NCBI RefSeq assembly: GCF_014199325.1
Contig: NZ_JACIJJ010000001.1
Location: 620,001 to 684,000, forward strand
Direction: 5' to 3'
Source: Sphingomonas yantingensis
GTDB lineage: Bacteria > Pseudomonadota > Alphaproteobacteria > Sphingomonadales > Sphingomonadaceae
Length of the DNA stretch: 64,000 nt
Shown: one piece after another, positions 53,526 to 62,924 of the stretch
Layout of the letters: each line of letters opens with the position of its first letter
Numbering within the stretch: position 1 is the first letter of the stretch
Translations under genes and position numbers: made by a program
The notes under the pieces: model-generated
The model's database searches: none
What the model was told of the DNA's origin: nothing
What the model saw: the letters and a program-made list of their open reading frames with translations, nothing else

Positions 53526-54269
53526 TCAACCCAGCTTCTCCATCACCTCGTCGGAAACCTCGTAGTTCCCCCACACCGTCTGGACGTCGTCGTCGTCGTC
53601 GAGCGCGTCGATCAGCTTGAAGAGCTGGCCCGCCTCGTCCTCGCTCACCGCGACCATCGTCTGCGGGCGCCAGGCGAGCTTCGCGCCCTCCGGCTCGCCG
53701 AGCACGGGGGTGATCGCCTTGGCGACCTCGTGCAGCGCGTCCTGTGCGGTCCAGATCTCGTGGCCCTCGTCGCCCGAAGTCACGTCCTCCGCGCCCGCCT
53801 CCAGCGCGGCTTCAAACACCTTTTCGGCGTCGCCGGCGCTGGCGGGATAGTTGATGAGGCCCATCCGGTCGAACCCGTGGCTGACCGATCCGCTCGCGCC
53901 GAGGTTGCCGCCATTCTTCGATACCGCGGTGCGAACGTTGGTCGCGGTGCGGTTGCGATTGTCGGTCAGCGCCTCGATAATGAGGCTGACGCCGCCGGGG
54001 CCGAACCCCTCGTAGCGGATTTCTTCGTAATTGTCGGTGTCGGCGGTCGAGGCCTTGTCGATCGCACGCTGGATATTGTCCTTGGGCATCGACTGCGCCT
54101 TGGCCGCATTGACCGCGGCGCGCAGGCGCGGGTTCATGTCAGGGTCGGGCGTGCCCATCTTGGCCGCGACGGTGATCTCGCGGGAAAGCTTGGAGAAGAG
54201 CGACGAGCGCTTCTTATCCTGCGCACCCTTGCGGTGCATGATGTTCTTGAACTTGCTGTGGCCTGCCAT
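53526..54269 (-). CDS. yebC: YebC/PmpR family protein
   Basis: A 247-residue member of the YebC/TACO1 family: [20 protein letters not shown] at the N-terminus, then three domains with the [13 protein letters not shown] and [23 protein letters not shown] segments. Such proteins bind DNA or RNA, act as transcription regulators in some species, and are linked to translation of proline stretches in others. The start at 54269 matches the family. A longer open frame has no similarity. Confidence 0.96.
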   Translation of the reverse strand: MAGHSKFKNIMHRKGAQDKKRSSLFSKLSREITVAAKMGTPDPDMNPRLRAAVNAAKAQSMPKDNIQRAIDKASTADTDNYEEIRYEGFGPGGVSLIIEALTDNRNRTATNVRTAVSKNGGNLGASGSVSHGFDRMGLINYPASAGDAEKVFEAALEAGAEDVTSGDEGHEIWTAQDALHEVAKAITPVLGEPEGAKLAWRPQTMVAVSEDEAGQLFKLIDALDDDDDVQTVWGNYEVSDEVMEKLG

Positions 54270-54339
54270 GATGCGCTTCCGGTTCGATGCCGCCCGCTTG
54301 GGATAGGGGCGGCGTCCTAGCCCCGAAGGCGGCCCCGGC

Positions 54340-54879
54340 TCAAGAGGGGAGGCGCGTCGCCAGCGCGTCGATCTTGGATTCGAGCGCGTCGAGCCGCGCG
54401 AGCACCGCATGGTCGAGCTTGTGATGGAGCCTGAGGATATCGAGCTCGGCGCGCAGGTTGGTCTCGTAATCGAGGCTGGCGGCCACCCGGTCCTTCGCCG
54501 CCTGGCGGTTCTGGCTCATCATGATGATCGGCGCCTGCACCGCGGCCAGCGTCGAGAGCATCAGGTTGAGAAAGATGTAGGGATAGGGGTCGAAGGCGAG
54601 GCCGAGGCGTGAGAGCACCTCGGAATTGAGGAGCATCCAGCCGAGCAGCACGGCGGTGAAGGTGACGATGAACCCCCACGACCCGCCGATCGCCGCCACG
54701 CGGTCGGACAGGCGGTCGCCGACGCTCGCCCGCGCCTCCGCCTCGTCGCCCGCATCGCGCGCGACGAGGGTGCCGGCCTCGATACTGGCAAGGACGCGGC
54801 GTTCCTCGTCGTCGAGACTCCCGTCGCTGCGGATGAGCAGCGCGCGGGCGGCTTCGACGGTGTGGGGAACGCTGTCCAT
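54340..54879 (-). CDS. DUF1003 domain-containing membrane protein
   Basis: A 179-residue protein with two transmembrane helices (about 66-85 and 98-118), the family segment [31 protein letters not shown] and a helical C-terminus ending in a leucine-heptad region ([22 protein letters not shown]). Function unknown. It follows the gapR-type gene by 5 bases and is probably co-transcribed with it. Confidence 0.9.
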   Translation of the reverse strand: MDSVPHTVEAARALLIRSDGSLDDEERRVLASIEAGTLVARDAGDEAEARASVGDRLSDRVAAIGGSWGFIVTFTAVLLGWMLLNSEVLSRLGLAFDPYPYIFLNLMLSTLAAVQAPIIMMSQNRQAAKDRVAASLDYETNLRAELDILRLHHKLDHAVLARLDALESKIDALATRLPS

Positions 54880-54884
54880 CGCGG

Positions 54885-55124
54885 TCAGGTCAGGCCGAGG
54901 GCGGTCTTGTAGGTTTCGAGCAGCATCTCCGCCTCGTCGCGGTGGTGCTTCTCCATCTTCCGCAGGCGGACGATCGTCTTCATCGTCTTGACGTCGAAGC
55001 CGGTCGACTTGGCCTCGGCATAGACATCCTTGATGTCGTCGCTGATGCCCTTCTTTTCTTCCTCGAGCCGCTCGACGCGCTCGATCAGGAGGCGAAGCTG
55101 CTCGGCAGAGATGTTGTCGGTCAT
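54885..55124 (-). CDS. gapR: GapR-type nucleoid-associated protein (UPF0335/DUF2312)
   Basis: A 79-residue helical protein with the sequence [27 protein letters not shown] and [15 protein letters not shown]. This matches DUF2312. In Caulobacter the family member GapR binds overtwisted AT-rich DNA ahead of replication and transcription and aids chromosome replication. Charged heptads fit the coiled-coil dimer/tetramer clamp. It is nearly universal in alphaproteobacteria. It is the first gene of a short operon with the DUF1003 gene. Confidence 0.93.
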   Translation of the reverse strand: MTDNISAEQLRLLIERVERLEEEKKGISDDIKDVYAEAKSTGFDVKTMKTIVRLRKMEKHHRDEAEMLLETYKTALGLT

Positions 55125-55236
55125 GATGTCCCTGGAATTGGCTTATGGTGAATCAGGCGGCGGCGAATAGCGCATCGGCGCGCCCGCGCAACCGCGCTGC
55201 GTCGAAATCCGGCTGCCCGCCGCCGCCTCGATCGGG

Positions 55237-56586
55237 TCAGTCCGTCGGGAAGACGGTGCGCGTGCCGCCCAGCTTGTGCACCACGCCGCGGCGCATGACG
55301 AAGGGTACGGTCTGCAGCCGCGTCACGTCGGCCACCGGATCGCCCGACACCGCGATGATGTCGGCGTCCTTGCCCACCTCGATCGAGCCGATGCGGTCGG
55401 CGCGGCCCAGCAGGGTCGCCGCCTCGATCGTCGCGACGCGGATCGCGCGGGCGGGGTCCATGCCGACATCGGTCATGTACTTGAACTCGAGCGCATTGGT
55501 GCCGTGCGGGCCGACGCCGGCATCGGTGCCGAACGCGATCTTCATGCCGCTGGCGAAGGCGCGGCGATGGCTTTCCTTGACCACCTTGGCCACTTGCTCC
55601 GCCTTGGCGACGCTGGCGGCGGGGCGCTCGCCTGCGCGGCCCTGCCGGATCACGCTTTCGAAGGCGTGCATGGTGGGGACGAGATAGACGCCCTTCGACT
55701 TGAACAGCGCGATCGTCTCGTCGTCGATATAGCTGCCATGCTCGATCGAATCGACGCCCGCGCGGATCGCGGTGTCGATGCCCGACTTGCCATGCGCATG
55801 CGCCGTCGCCTTGCGGCCGAAGGCGTGGGCGGTGTCGACGATCGCCTTCATCTCCTCGGGCGTCATCTGCGCCTCCAGCCCGCCGGCGATGTTCGAGCCG
55901 ACCCCGCCCGACGCGGCGAACTTGATGACCTCCGCGCCCGTAAAGATCTGCTCGCGCGTCGCGCGGCGGCAGTCGTCGGGGCCGTTGCACAGCTCGGGGC
56001 TCTGCTCACGCTCGACATGCGCCAGTTCGCGGCGCAGGCCGTTGGCGTCACCGTGGCCCGCCGTCACCGAGATCATGCGGCCGGCATTGACGATCGTTGG
56101 CCCGGCGATCTCGCCCCGCTCGATCCCGTCGCGCAGCGCGCGGATGCCGCGCGGTTCGCCGCCAAGGTCGCGGACGGTGGTGAAGCCGGCATCGAGCGTC
56201 CGCTTCGCCTGTCCCATCGCATCGACGAACTGGTCCTCCAGGTCCTTGCCCGAGGCGTCGAGCCGTTCCTTCAGCGGATAGCCCGACGAATAGAAATGCA
56301 CGTGCATGTCGATCAGGCCGGGCAGGACGGTCTGGTCCTTGAGGTCGATCAGCGCGGCGCCGGCTTCGGGGGCGGCGAAGCCGTCGCGGATTTCGGCAAT
56401 CTTCCCGTCGCGAACGACGATCGTCGAGTTGCCGCGCGCGCGCTCGCCGGGGCGAGCGAGCAGCGAGCCGGCATGGATGTAGCTGACCTTGGCCGGATTC
56501 GCGGCGGCGGGTGCCGGCGCCTGTTGTGCGGCGAGCGGTGCGGCGCAGACGAGCGCGGTGGTGGCGGCAAGAAACGCTAAACGCAT
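55237..56586 (-). CDS. Exported metal-dependent amidohydrolase
   Basis: A 449-residue enzyme with a signal peptide (MRLAFLAATTALVCAAPLAAQQ) and an amidohydrolase superfamily barrel: LPGLIDMHVHF (first metal His pair), KFAASGGVGSN with the bridging-lysine region, HAHGKSGIDTAIRAGVDSIEHG (further His) and FGTDAGVGPHG (Asp). It resembles the prolidase/Xaa-Pro or imidazolonepropionase-like secreted group. The substrate may be a peptide or N-acyl amino acid but is not predictable. The start is chosen at 56586 for the signal peptide. Confidence 0.9.
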   Translation of the reverse strand: MRLAFLAATTALVCAAPLAAQQAPAPAAANPAKVSYIHAGSLLARPGERARGNSTIVVRDGKIAEIRDGFAAPEAGAALIDLKDQTVLPGLIDMHVHFYSSGYPLKERLDASGKDLEDQFVDAMGQAKRTLDAGFTTVRDLGGEPRGIRALRDGIERGEIAGPTIVNAGRMISVTAGHGDANGLRRELAHVEREQSPELCNGPDDCRRATREQIFTGAEVIKFAASGGVGSNIAGGLEAQMTPEEMKAIVDTAHAFGRKATAHAHGKSGIDTAIRAGVDSIEHGSYIDDETIALFKSKGVYLVPTMHAFESVIRQGRAGERPAASVAKAEQVAKVVKESHRRAFASGMKIAFGTDAGVGPHGTNALEFKYMTDVGMDPARAIRVATIEAATLLGRADRIGSIEVGKDADIIAVSGDPVADVTRLQTVPFVMRRGVVHKLGGTRTVFPTD

Positions 56587-56709
56587 GGCAATCCCCCTTC
56601 GATGTTCTTTGGTCGCAACAGACACCAAGTCGCCCGGCTTGCCAAGCGCGCGTGCGCCATCCGATTGCGTGCGCTTGCAAAGCGCATCGCGGGGCGCGAT
56701 GGAAGCGCG

Positions 56710-56934
56710 ATGCTGGAAATGCGGCCCGATTGCGAACGCTGCGGCACCGACCTGCCGCCGCAGGTCTATGGCGCCTTCATCTGTTCGTTCGAGTGCACCT
56801 TCTGCGCCGAATGTGCGGACGAACTCGACGAGAAATGCCCTAATTGCGGCGGCGAACTGACCGATCGCCCGACGCGCACGGGCGAGCGGCTGAAGCGCAA
56901 CCCCGCCTCGACAACGCGGATGTATCGCGGATGA
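56710..56934 (+). CDS. DUF1272 zinc-ribbon-like protein
   Basis: A 74-residue protein with the Cys pattern RPDCERCGTDLPP, FECTFCAECADELDEKCPNCGGEL, typical of DUF1272 and able to bind two zinc ions. Function unknown, with roles in nucleic acid or protein binding suggested by zinc-ribbon folds. Its stop overlaps the thiD start by four bases (ATGA), so the two are translationally coupled. Confidence 0.9.
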   Translation: MLEMRPDCERCGTDLPPQVYGAFICSFECTFCAECADELDEKCPNCGGELTDRPTRTGERLKRNPASTTRMYRG

Positions 56935-58124
56935 CGCCGCGCATCCTGATCGTCGCCGGCTCCGACAGCGGGGGCGGGGCGGGGATCCAGGCGGACATCA
57001 AGACCGCCTCGATGCTGGGCTGCCACGCGATGACCGCGATCACCGCGATCACCGCGCAGAACACGCTGGGCGTCGATGCGGTGCATCCCGTCCCCACCGA
57101 GATGGTGCTGGCGCAGGTCGATTGCGTGGTGCGCGACATCGGGGTCGATGCGGTCAAGATAGGCATGATCGGCTCCGCCCGGACCGCCGCCGCGCTTGCC
57201 GAGCGGCTGGCGGAGATGCCGGGGCTGCCGATCGTGTTCGATCCGGTGATGGTCGCCACATCCGGCGCGGCGCTGGCGGACGAAGCGACGGTCGCGGCGT
57301 TCGAGCGGCTGATGCGCGTCGCGACGGTGACGACGCCCAACCTGCCCGAGCTCAAGGCGCTGTCGGGGATGAGCATCCTCGACAAGGCGGCGCAGCGCGC
57401 GGCGGCGCAGAGTCTCGTGGCGCGGCGCCACTCGGCGGTCCTGGTCAAGGGCGGCCATGCCAAGGGCAGGCAGGTTACCGACCGGCTGTTCCAGCCCCCG
57501 CGCGAAGGCGCCGCGCCCGAGGTCGAATGGACCGACCCGCGGCTTGACAGCGAGGCGACGCACGGCACCGGCTGTACGCTCTCGACCGCGATCGCCTGCG
57601 AACTCGCCAAGGACTGGTCGCTGCCCGAGGCGATCGCCCGCGCGCGCCGGTTCGTGCGGATCGCGATTCAGGACGCCGCCGGGCTGGGCCAGGGGCACGG
57701 GCCGATGGCGCAGCAGGCGGTGCGCCTCGACCTCAACCAGTCGCGCTGGTCGCCGATGCTCAACCACGTGACGCTGCCGACGCGCGACCTGTCCGCCAGC
57801 GAGCATTTCTGGCGGCTGCTGGGCCTGCGCCAGATCGTCCGCGCCGACGACCGCTATGCCCGGTTCGAGACCGAGGGCGGGGCGACGCTGAGCCTCGAGG
57901 CGGAGGAGGAACTGCCAGCGCCGGTGGTGTTCCTCGAATGCGGCGACCTCGACCTCACCGTCGCCTATCTGAAAGCGCAGGGGCTGACCTTCACGCAGGA
58001 ACCGCGCGACGAGAATTGGGGCTGGCGCGAGGCGCGGCTCGTCGATCCGTCGGGCAACATCGTCTGCCTGTATCAGGCGGGCGAAATGCGCCGCTTCCCG
58101 CCGTGGCGGCTCGCCGATGCCTGA
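56931..58124 (+). CDS. thiD: ThiD hydroxymethylpyrimidine kinase fused to a VOC/glyoxalase domain
   Basis: A 397-residue protein. Residues 1-265 are a ribokinase-fold HMP/HMP-P kinase: [51 protein letters not shown] and [14 protein letters not shown]. It phosphorylates hydroxymethylpyrimidine twice for thiamine synthesis. Residues about 275-397 are a VOC (glyoxalase/bleomycin resistance) domain, starting [19 protein letters not shown] with possible metal residues His, Glu and the late YQAGE region. No stop or frame change separates the two, so it is a single fused gene. The VOC role is unknown. rnhB overlaps it by 8 bases. Confidence 0.9.
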   Translation: MTPRILIVAGSDSGGGAGIQADIKTASMLGCHAMTAITAITAQNTLGVDAVHPVPTEMVLAQVDCVVRDIGVDAVKIGMIGSARTAAALAERLAEMPGLPIVFDPVMVATSGAALADEATVAAFERLMRVATVTTPNLPELKALSGMSILDKAAQRAAAQSLVARRHSAVLVKGGHAKGRQVTDRLFQPPREGAAPEVEWTDPRLDSEATHGTGCTLSTAIACELAKDWSLPEAIARARRFVRIAIQDAAGLGQGHGPMAQQAVRLDLNQSRWSPMLNHVTLPTRDLSASEHFWRLLGLRQIVRADDRYARFETEGGATLSLEAEEELPAPVVFLECGDLDLTVAYLKAQGLTFTQEPRDENWGWREARLVDPSGNIVCLYQAGEMRRFPPWRLADA

Positions 58125-58737
58125 TTTCACGTTCGAGGCGCGCCATGCCGGCCCTGTGGCGGGCGTGGACGAGGCGGGGCGCGGACCGCTCGCCGGCCCG
58201 GTCGTCGCGGCGGCGGTGATCCTCGACCCCGATTGCATCCCCGAGGGCCTCAATGATTCGAAGGTGCTCACCGCCGCGCGGCGGGCGGACCTGCGCACTG
58301 CGATCCTCGGCTGTGCGCGCGTCGGCGTCGGCATCGCGAGCGTCGAGGAGATCGACGAGCTCAACATCCTCTGGGCGACGATGCTGGCGATGACCCGCGC
58401 GGTCGAGGCGCTGGGGATCGCGCCGGCGATGGTGCTGGTCGACGGCAATCGCTGTCCGAAATGGCAGTGGCCGAGCGAGGCGGTGGTGGGCGGCGACGCG
58501 CGCTGCCTGTCGATCGCGGCTGCCTCGATCGTCGCCAAGGAGCATCGCGACGCGATGATGCGCGACTATGACGCGGCGTGGCCGGGCTATGGCTGGGCGT
58601 CGAACAAGGGCTATGCCGCGCCCGACCACCGCGCCGCGCTTAAGGCATTGGGGCCGAGCCCGATCCACCGGCGCAGCTTCGCGCCGGTGCGCGAGGCGCA
58701 GATGGTGCTGGAGCTGGCTGAGGTTCCTCTCCCTTGA
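58117..58737 (+). CDS. rnhB: Ribonuclease HII
   Basis: A 206-residue RNase HII that removes RNA primers and misincorporated ribonucleotides from DNA. The catalytic acids appear in [15 protein letters not shown] (Asp/Glu), LVDGNRCP and [12 protein letters not shown]. GGPxxx and [25 protein letters not shown] match the family. It overlaps the thiD-VOC gene, so it belongs to the DUF1272-thiD-rnhB unit. The neighbour on the right is the convergent flagellar cluster. Confidence 0.97.
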   Translation: MPDFTFEARHAGPVAGVDEAGRGPLAGPVVAAAVILDPDCIPEGLNDSKVLTAARRADLRTAILGCARVGVGIASVEEIDELNILWATMLAMTRAVEALGIAPAMVLVDGNRCPKWQWPSEAVVGGDARCLSIAAASIVAKEHRDAMMRDYDAAWPGYGWASNKGYAAPDHRAALKALGPSPIHRRSFAPVREAQMVLELAEVPLP

Positions 58738-58904
58738 GGAGAGAGTTCAGCGGAGCTTGCCGCTTCAGCGGCTAGCGCAGCTTGGAGAGGTGAGCAACCG
58801 CGGAGCGGTCGCGCGGCGCGTGCGCGCCGCTCATCCTCTCCAACTTCGACTAGGCGGCAGGCCGCCAAGTCTTCGTATCCTCCCCCGTCGAGGGGGAGGA
58901 CAGG
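58738..58904. repeat. Mosaic of short GC hairpins after rnhB
   Basis: The 167 bases between convergent rnhB and fliS hold several hairpins: CTCTCC-type at the rnhB end, GCGGAGC/GCTTGCCGC..., a CGCGCGGCGCGTGCGCGCC run, and TCCTCCCCC (58878-58886) with GGGGGAGGA (58892-58900). No gene fits. These CTCCCC hairpins also appear near 41551 and 53500. They may terminate both convergent transcripts. Confidence 0.6.
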
Positions 58905-59303
58905 TTAGTGTTTCAGCGAGGCCCAGGCGTCGGCGATTTCTTTGAGGTCCTGCGCCACCGCGCGGAACGGTGCGGGGTTCTGGCCGATGCTGGCGTCGAT
59001 CACCTGCGCGCGCAGCCCACGATAGAGCGTCGCGAGCGTCCGCGACACGTCGCCGCCACGCTCGAAATCGAGGTTGTTCTCCAGCGCGAAGAGGATCGCG
59101 GTCGCGCGCGTCACCCGCTCGCTCTTGATCCGGTAGTTGCCCTGCTCGGTCGCCCAGGCGGCGCCCGACAGCGCGCGGATCGCCTCGACATAGAGAAGAT
59201 CGACGAGCGCGTGCGCGTCGGCGCCTCCGGTCCGGCTGGCCAGGTCGATCTGGCGATAGGTCGCGGCCGGATCGCCGGCCAGGGCGGTCGCGTAGCGAGC
59301 CAT
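58905..59303 (-). CDS. fliS: Flagellar export chaperone FliS
   Basis: A 132-residue helical chaperone that keeps flagellin monomeric before export. The family pattern is visible in YRQIDLASRTGGADAHALVDLLYVEAIRAL and the C-terminal YRGLRAQVIDASI. It follows fliD by 2 bases, the usual fliD-fliS pairing. The flagellin gene is not in this window. Confidence 0.9.
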   Translation of the reverse strand: MARYATALAGDPAATYRQIDLASRTGGADAHALVDLLYVEAIRALSGAAWATEQGNYRIKSERVTRATAILFALENNLDFERGGDVSRTLATLYRGLRAQVIDASIGQNPAPFRAVAQDLKEIADAWASLKH

Positions 59304-59305
59304 GG

Positions 59306-60700
59306 TCAGCGGCCCGAATTGGCCCAGGCGTCGACCTGTTGCTTCAGCGCGGCCTGCGTCGACTTATAGGCGGCGACCTTGGCATCCATGCTGGCGAACT
59401 GCTGCGTCATGCGGGTGCGCGCGGTGTCGGCCTCCGCCAACGCCTTTTCGCGCTGCTGCGCGATCTGGTCCGCCGCCTTGGTATAGCCGGCTTCGCTCGC
59501 GCCAAGCCCGGTCTTCACGCTGCCGGCGGCGAGCGAGATCGTCTGGAGCGCCGCTGGGAGTGCCGCGCCCGATGCGAACATCGATTCGACCGCCTGCGGA
59601 TATTTCGACAGCGCGGTAGTGAGCTTGCCCGCGTCCACGGTCAGCGATCCGTCGCGCAGCGTCGCCACCCCGATCTCGGCCAGCGTACGCGGGCCGCTCG
59701 GGTCGCTGACGATCTGCGTGCCGACCAGCCGCGACAGCGCGGCTTGCATCGCTTTGGCGGCGGGATCGGCGCGCAGCGGCCCGCCCTTGGGATCGGTCGC
59801 GGTCTTCAGCATCGTCTGAAGCTGGTTGTAGGTCGAAACGAAGTCCTGAACCGCCTGATTGAGGCCATCGGTCGGCGGGGTCGAGCCGAGCTGGATCACG
59901 GTGCCGGGCTTGGCCGAGACGAGGTCGAGGCGGACGCCCGGGATCAGGTTGCTGATGCTGTTCGATGCGCGCTGGACCTGCACGCCGTCGGCAACGACGA
60001 TCGCGTCGCGCGCGGCGGTGCCGATATTGCCCTTGCCGACGCCCACTTCGACCGCAGCGAGGTCGGGGGTGTCGGCGGTGAGGGTGAACGCCTGGTTCTC
60101 GCCCGTCGCCCCTTTCAGGACGAGGCGGGAGCCGTTGGCGTCGCCGACGACGCTGGCGGTGACGCCCGCCTTCTTGGCGTTGATCGCGGCGGCGATGTCG
60201 GACAGCTTCGAGGCGGTCGGATCAATGGAGATCTCGACCGGCGTGCCGCTGCCGGCGGTGAAGCCGGTCATCTGGCCGTTCGCCACCTCCGCCTTGCCGA
60301 AGGTGAGGGTAAGCTTGCCGCCGCCCAGTTGCGCGCTGGTGTCGGTGACGAGGTTCGAGTTGCTTGCCTGCGCGCCCGCGATCTGGCGTACCTCGACGGT
60401 CGCCGACAGCCCCGCCGCGCTCGATCCGGTGAGCAGGCTTGCCTTCACCACGCCGGTGTCGGTGCTGGTCGGCTGGGTCGAGAGCGAGCCGCCGCGCGCG
60501 AGTGTTGCCAGTGCGTTGGAAAAGCCGCTGATCGCGCTCTTGAGCTCGCCCGCGGACGAGATCTGCGCCTTGAGCGCCGCCTCGCGCGTGTCGAGCAGGG
60601 CGTTCTTGGGCGAAAACTGCGCATTGACGAGGTTGTCGACCAACGACTTGATGTCGATGCCCGAGCCGACGCCCAACGCCGTAGTTATCGAATCGACCAT
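59306..60700 (-). CDS. fliD: Flagellar filament cap protein FliD
   Basis: A 464-residue hook-associated protein 2 that caps the filament and folds flagellin. It has the FliD_N segment (SGIDIKSLVDNLVNAQFSP and TREAALKAQISSAGELKSAI) and the FliD_C core ending in a coiled coil (LAEADTARTRMTQQFASMDAKVAAYKSTQ). It is secreted through the type III apparatus without a Sec signal. FlhB lies upstream by 46 bases. Confidence 0.92.
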   Translation of the reverse strand: MVDSITTALGVGSGIDIKSLVDNLVNAQFSPKNALLDTREAALKAQISSAGELKSAISGFSNALATLARGGSLSTQPTSTDTGVVKASLLTGSSAAGLSATVEVRQIAGAQASNSNLVTDTSAQLGGGKLTLTFGKAEVANGQMTGFTAGSGTPVEISIDPTASKLSDIAAAINAKKAGVTASVVGDANGSRLVLKGATGENQAFTLTADTPDLAAVEVGVGKGNIGTAARDAIVVADGVQVQRASNSISNLIPGVRLDLVSAKPGTVIQLGSTPPTDGLNQAVQDFVSTYNQLQTMLKTATDPKGGPLRADPAAKAMQAALSRLVGTQIVSDPSGPRTLAEIGVATLRDGSLTVDAGKLTTALSKYPQAVESMFASGAALPAALQTISLAAGSVKTGLGASEAGYTKAADQIAQQREKALAEADTARTRMTQQFASMDAKVAAYKSTQAALKQQVDAWANSGR

Positions 60701-60746
60701 CTACGCGCTCCCTTTCCACCGGGGAAACGACCGCGCGGGCGCAGAC

Positions 60747-61874
60747 TTAAGCGACCGCATGGCCGTTTTCATCGAAGCGGGCGCCCAGCGGCACGTTGAC
60801 CGGCGGCGGCGTGCCGCCCGCGGCCGTGTTGACCCCGAACACGAAGGCGAGGACGGTGGCGATCGCGAGATAGAGGTCGTCGCGCACCTCCTGCCCCTCG
60901 CGGCTGGTGTAATAGACCGCGCGGGCGAGCGTCGGATATTCGAGCACGGGCACCGCCATCTCGCCCGCCAACTCGCGGATCGCGAGCGCGGTCGCGCCGC
61001 GCCCCTTCGCCACCACCACGGGCACGTTGTCACGCCCACGCTCGTAGCGGAGCGCGACGGCGAAATGCGTCGGGTTGGTGAGCACGACATGCGCCTCGCC
61101 CAGTGCCTTGCGGAAACTGCGCTTGGTCATTTCGTGGCGGCGGCGATGCTGCGCGGCCTTCGCCTCGGGCGAGCCTTCGGTCTCCTTGTGCTCGTCCTTC
61201 ACTTCCTGCTTCGACATGCGCAGCTTTTTCAGCCGCTGGACGATCTGGATCGGCACGTCGATGCCGGCAATCAGGACGAGCCCGCCCGCCATGGTGAGGA
61301 CGAGCGTGGTAAGCTGGCTGCCCAGCCCGCCGAGCGCATGTTGCAGGTCGGTCGAAACGACGCCGAGGCCCTGGCGCGCAGTGGCCGAGAGCAGCCACCA
61401 GCCGATCGAGCCCAAGAGCGCGACCTTGAGCAGCGACTTGCCGAGTTCGACCCAGCCATTGGTGCCGAAAATGCGGGCAAGGCCGGCGCCGGGGTTGATG
61501 CGCGATCCCTTGGGCGCCAGCACCTTCGAATTGAAGCTAATGCCGCCGAGGATACCCTGGCTCGCGATCGCGCCGAGGATCGTGACCGCGAACAGACCGC
61601 CGAGCGCGGGCGCTAGCTTCCATCCCGCCTCGATCAGCGGGCGGGCGGGTTCGAAATGCTCGACGTCGGCGCGGCCGAAGCTCAGGCTGGCGATGACGAC
61701 CTCGCGGATCGCGCCGAGCAGCATCGGCCCGAACGCGACCAGCCAGCCGCAGCCGAGCAGCACGACCAGCGCGGTGCCTAGTTCCTTGGACTTGAGGACA
61801 TTGCCTTCTTCCGCGGCTTTTTGCTTGCGCCGCGGGGTTGGGGCTTCGGTCTTTTCGCCGGCGCTCTCCGACAT
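60747..61874 (-). CDS. flhB: Flagellar biosynthesis protein FlhB
   Basis: A 375-residue component of the flagellar type III export gate: four transmembrane helices and a cytoplasmic domain with the self-cleaving motif NPTH (LTNPTHFAVAL), which controls the switch from rod/hook to filament substrates. The start at 61874 (MSESAGEKTEAPTPRRKQKA) matches family N-termini. The ATG shares a base with the fliR stop. Confidence 0.96.
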   Translation of the reverse strand: MSESAGEKTEAPTPRRKQKAAEEGNVLKSKELGTALVVLLGCGWLVAFGPMLLGAIREVVIASLSFGRADVEHFEPARPLIEAGWKLAPALGGLFAVTILGAIASQGILGGISFNSKVLAPKGSRINPGAGLARIFGTNGWVELGKSLLKVALLGSIGWWLLSATARQGLGVVSTDLQHALGGLGSQLTTLVLTMAGGLVLIAGIDVPIQIVQRLKKLRMSKQEVKDEHKETEGSPEAKAAQHRRRHEMTKRSFRKALGEAHVVLTNPTHFAVALRYERGRDNVPVVVAKGRGATALAIRELAGEMAVPVLEYPTLARAVYYTSREGQEVRDDLYLAIATVLAFVFGVNTAAGGTPPPVNVPLGARFDENGHAVA

Positions 61875-62647
61875 CAGCCGAGCACCAGCGTCTTGGCCGC
61901 GTCGAGCCCTTCGCGGACGATGACGAGCATATAGTCGCCCATCGCCGGCATCGCGACGAACAGCGCAATGACGCCGACCGCCAGGCTGGCGGGCAGGCCG
62001 ACCGCGAACAGGTTGAGCGCCGGCGCGGAACGTGAGAGCATGCCGACGACGAGGTTGAGGCAGAGCAGCAGGAACCCGACCGGCAGCGCCAGCAGGAACC
62101 CGGCCAGAAACGCATAGCCGCCGAACAGCGCGATGTTCTTGATTGCGGCGGCGCCCAGCCACGCGGCGCCAGGCGGCAGCAGCTCATAGGAACGCGCGAC
62201 GAGGTCGACGAGGATCAGGTGCCCGTCGACCGACAGGAACAGGAGCGTGAGCAGCGTCGACAGGAAGGTGCCGAGCGCGGGCGTCGCCGCCCCCCGCTGC
62301 GGATCGATCATCGTCGCAAAGCCTAGGCCCATCGACCCGCCGATGATCTCGCTGGCAATCAGGGGGGCGGCGAACGCGATCTGGAGGATGAAGCCGAGCG
62401 CGAGGCCGACCAGCACTTCGGCGGCGATGGCGAGGAAGGTGGTGAAGGCGAAGACCTGCGTCGGCGCATTGATCGGCATCGACCCCATGACGAGCACGCC
62501 GATCGCCGCCGACAGCGTGACGCGCACCGTCGCGGGCACGCTCACCGCGCCGAACACGGGCGCCGCAACGAACGCGGCGCCGACGCGCACCATCACGAAC
62601 AGCAGCGTCCAGAGCTGCGGCTCGACGGCAAGGCCGAAGCCCAGCAT
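61874..62647 (-). CDS. fliR: Flagellar biosynthetic protein FliR
   Basis: A 257-residue inner-membrane export component with about six helices, part of the FliPQR channel. VMVRVGAAFVAAPVFGAVSVPATVRV, LGFILQIAFAAPLIASEIIGGSMGLGFA and the DPQ motif are typical. It overlaps flhB by one base and follows fliQ by 3 bases. Confidence 0.95.
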   Translation of the reverse strand: MLGFGLAVEPQLWTLLFVMVRVGAAFVAAPVFGAVSVPATVRVTLSAAIGVLVMGSMPINAPTQVFAFTTFLAIAAEVLVGLALGFILQIAFAAPLIASEIIGGSMGLGFATMIDPQRGAATPALGTFLSTLLTLLFLSVDGHLILVDLVARSYELLPPGAAWLGAAAIKNIALFGGYAFLAGFLLALPVGFLLLCLNLVVGMLSRSAPALNLFAVGLPASLAVGVIALFVAMPAMGDYMLVIVREGLDAAKTLVLG

Positions 62648-62650
62648 CGC

Positions 62651-62920
62651 TTACCGCACCAGATCCGGGATGCGCTCGAAGATGCTGACCGTGAAGTCGC
62701 TGAGCAGGCCGAGGATCATGCCGCCGAAGATGACGAGGCTGACGCCCACGACGATCAGCTTGGGCACGAAGGAGAGCGTCTGTTCCTGGATCGATGTCGC
62801 CGCCTGGATCATGCCGAGGATGAGGCCGGAGATCAGCGCCGGCAGCAGGATCGGCGCGGAGGCCAGCGCCAGGATCCACATCGCCTGACGCGCGACCGAG
62901 AGGAAATATTCGGCGTCCAT
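62651..62920 (-). CDS. fliQ: Flagellar biosynthetic protein FliQ
   Basis: An 89-residue protein with two transmembrane hairpin helices. MDAEYFLSVARQAMWILALASAPILLPALISG and GLILGMIQAATSIQEQTLSFVPK match the family closely. It assembles with FliP and FliR in the export gate. It lies 4 bases from fliP. Confidence 0.96.
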   Translation of the reverse strand: MDAEYFLSVARQAMWILALASAPILLPALISGLILGMIQAATSIQEQTLSFVPKLIVVGVSLVIFGGMILGLLSDFTVSIFERIPDLVR

Positions 62921-62924
62921 CCGC

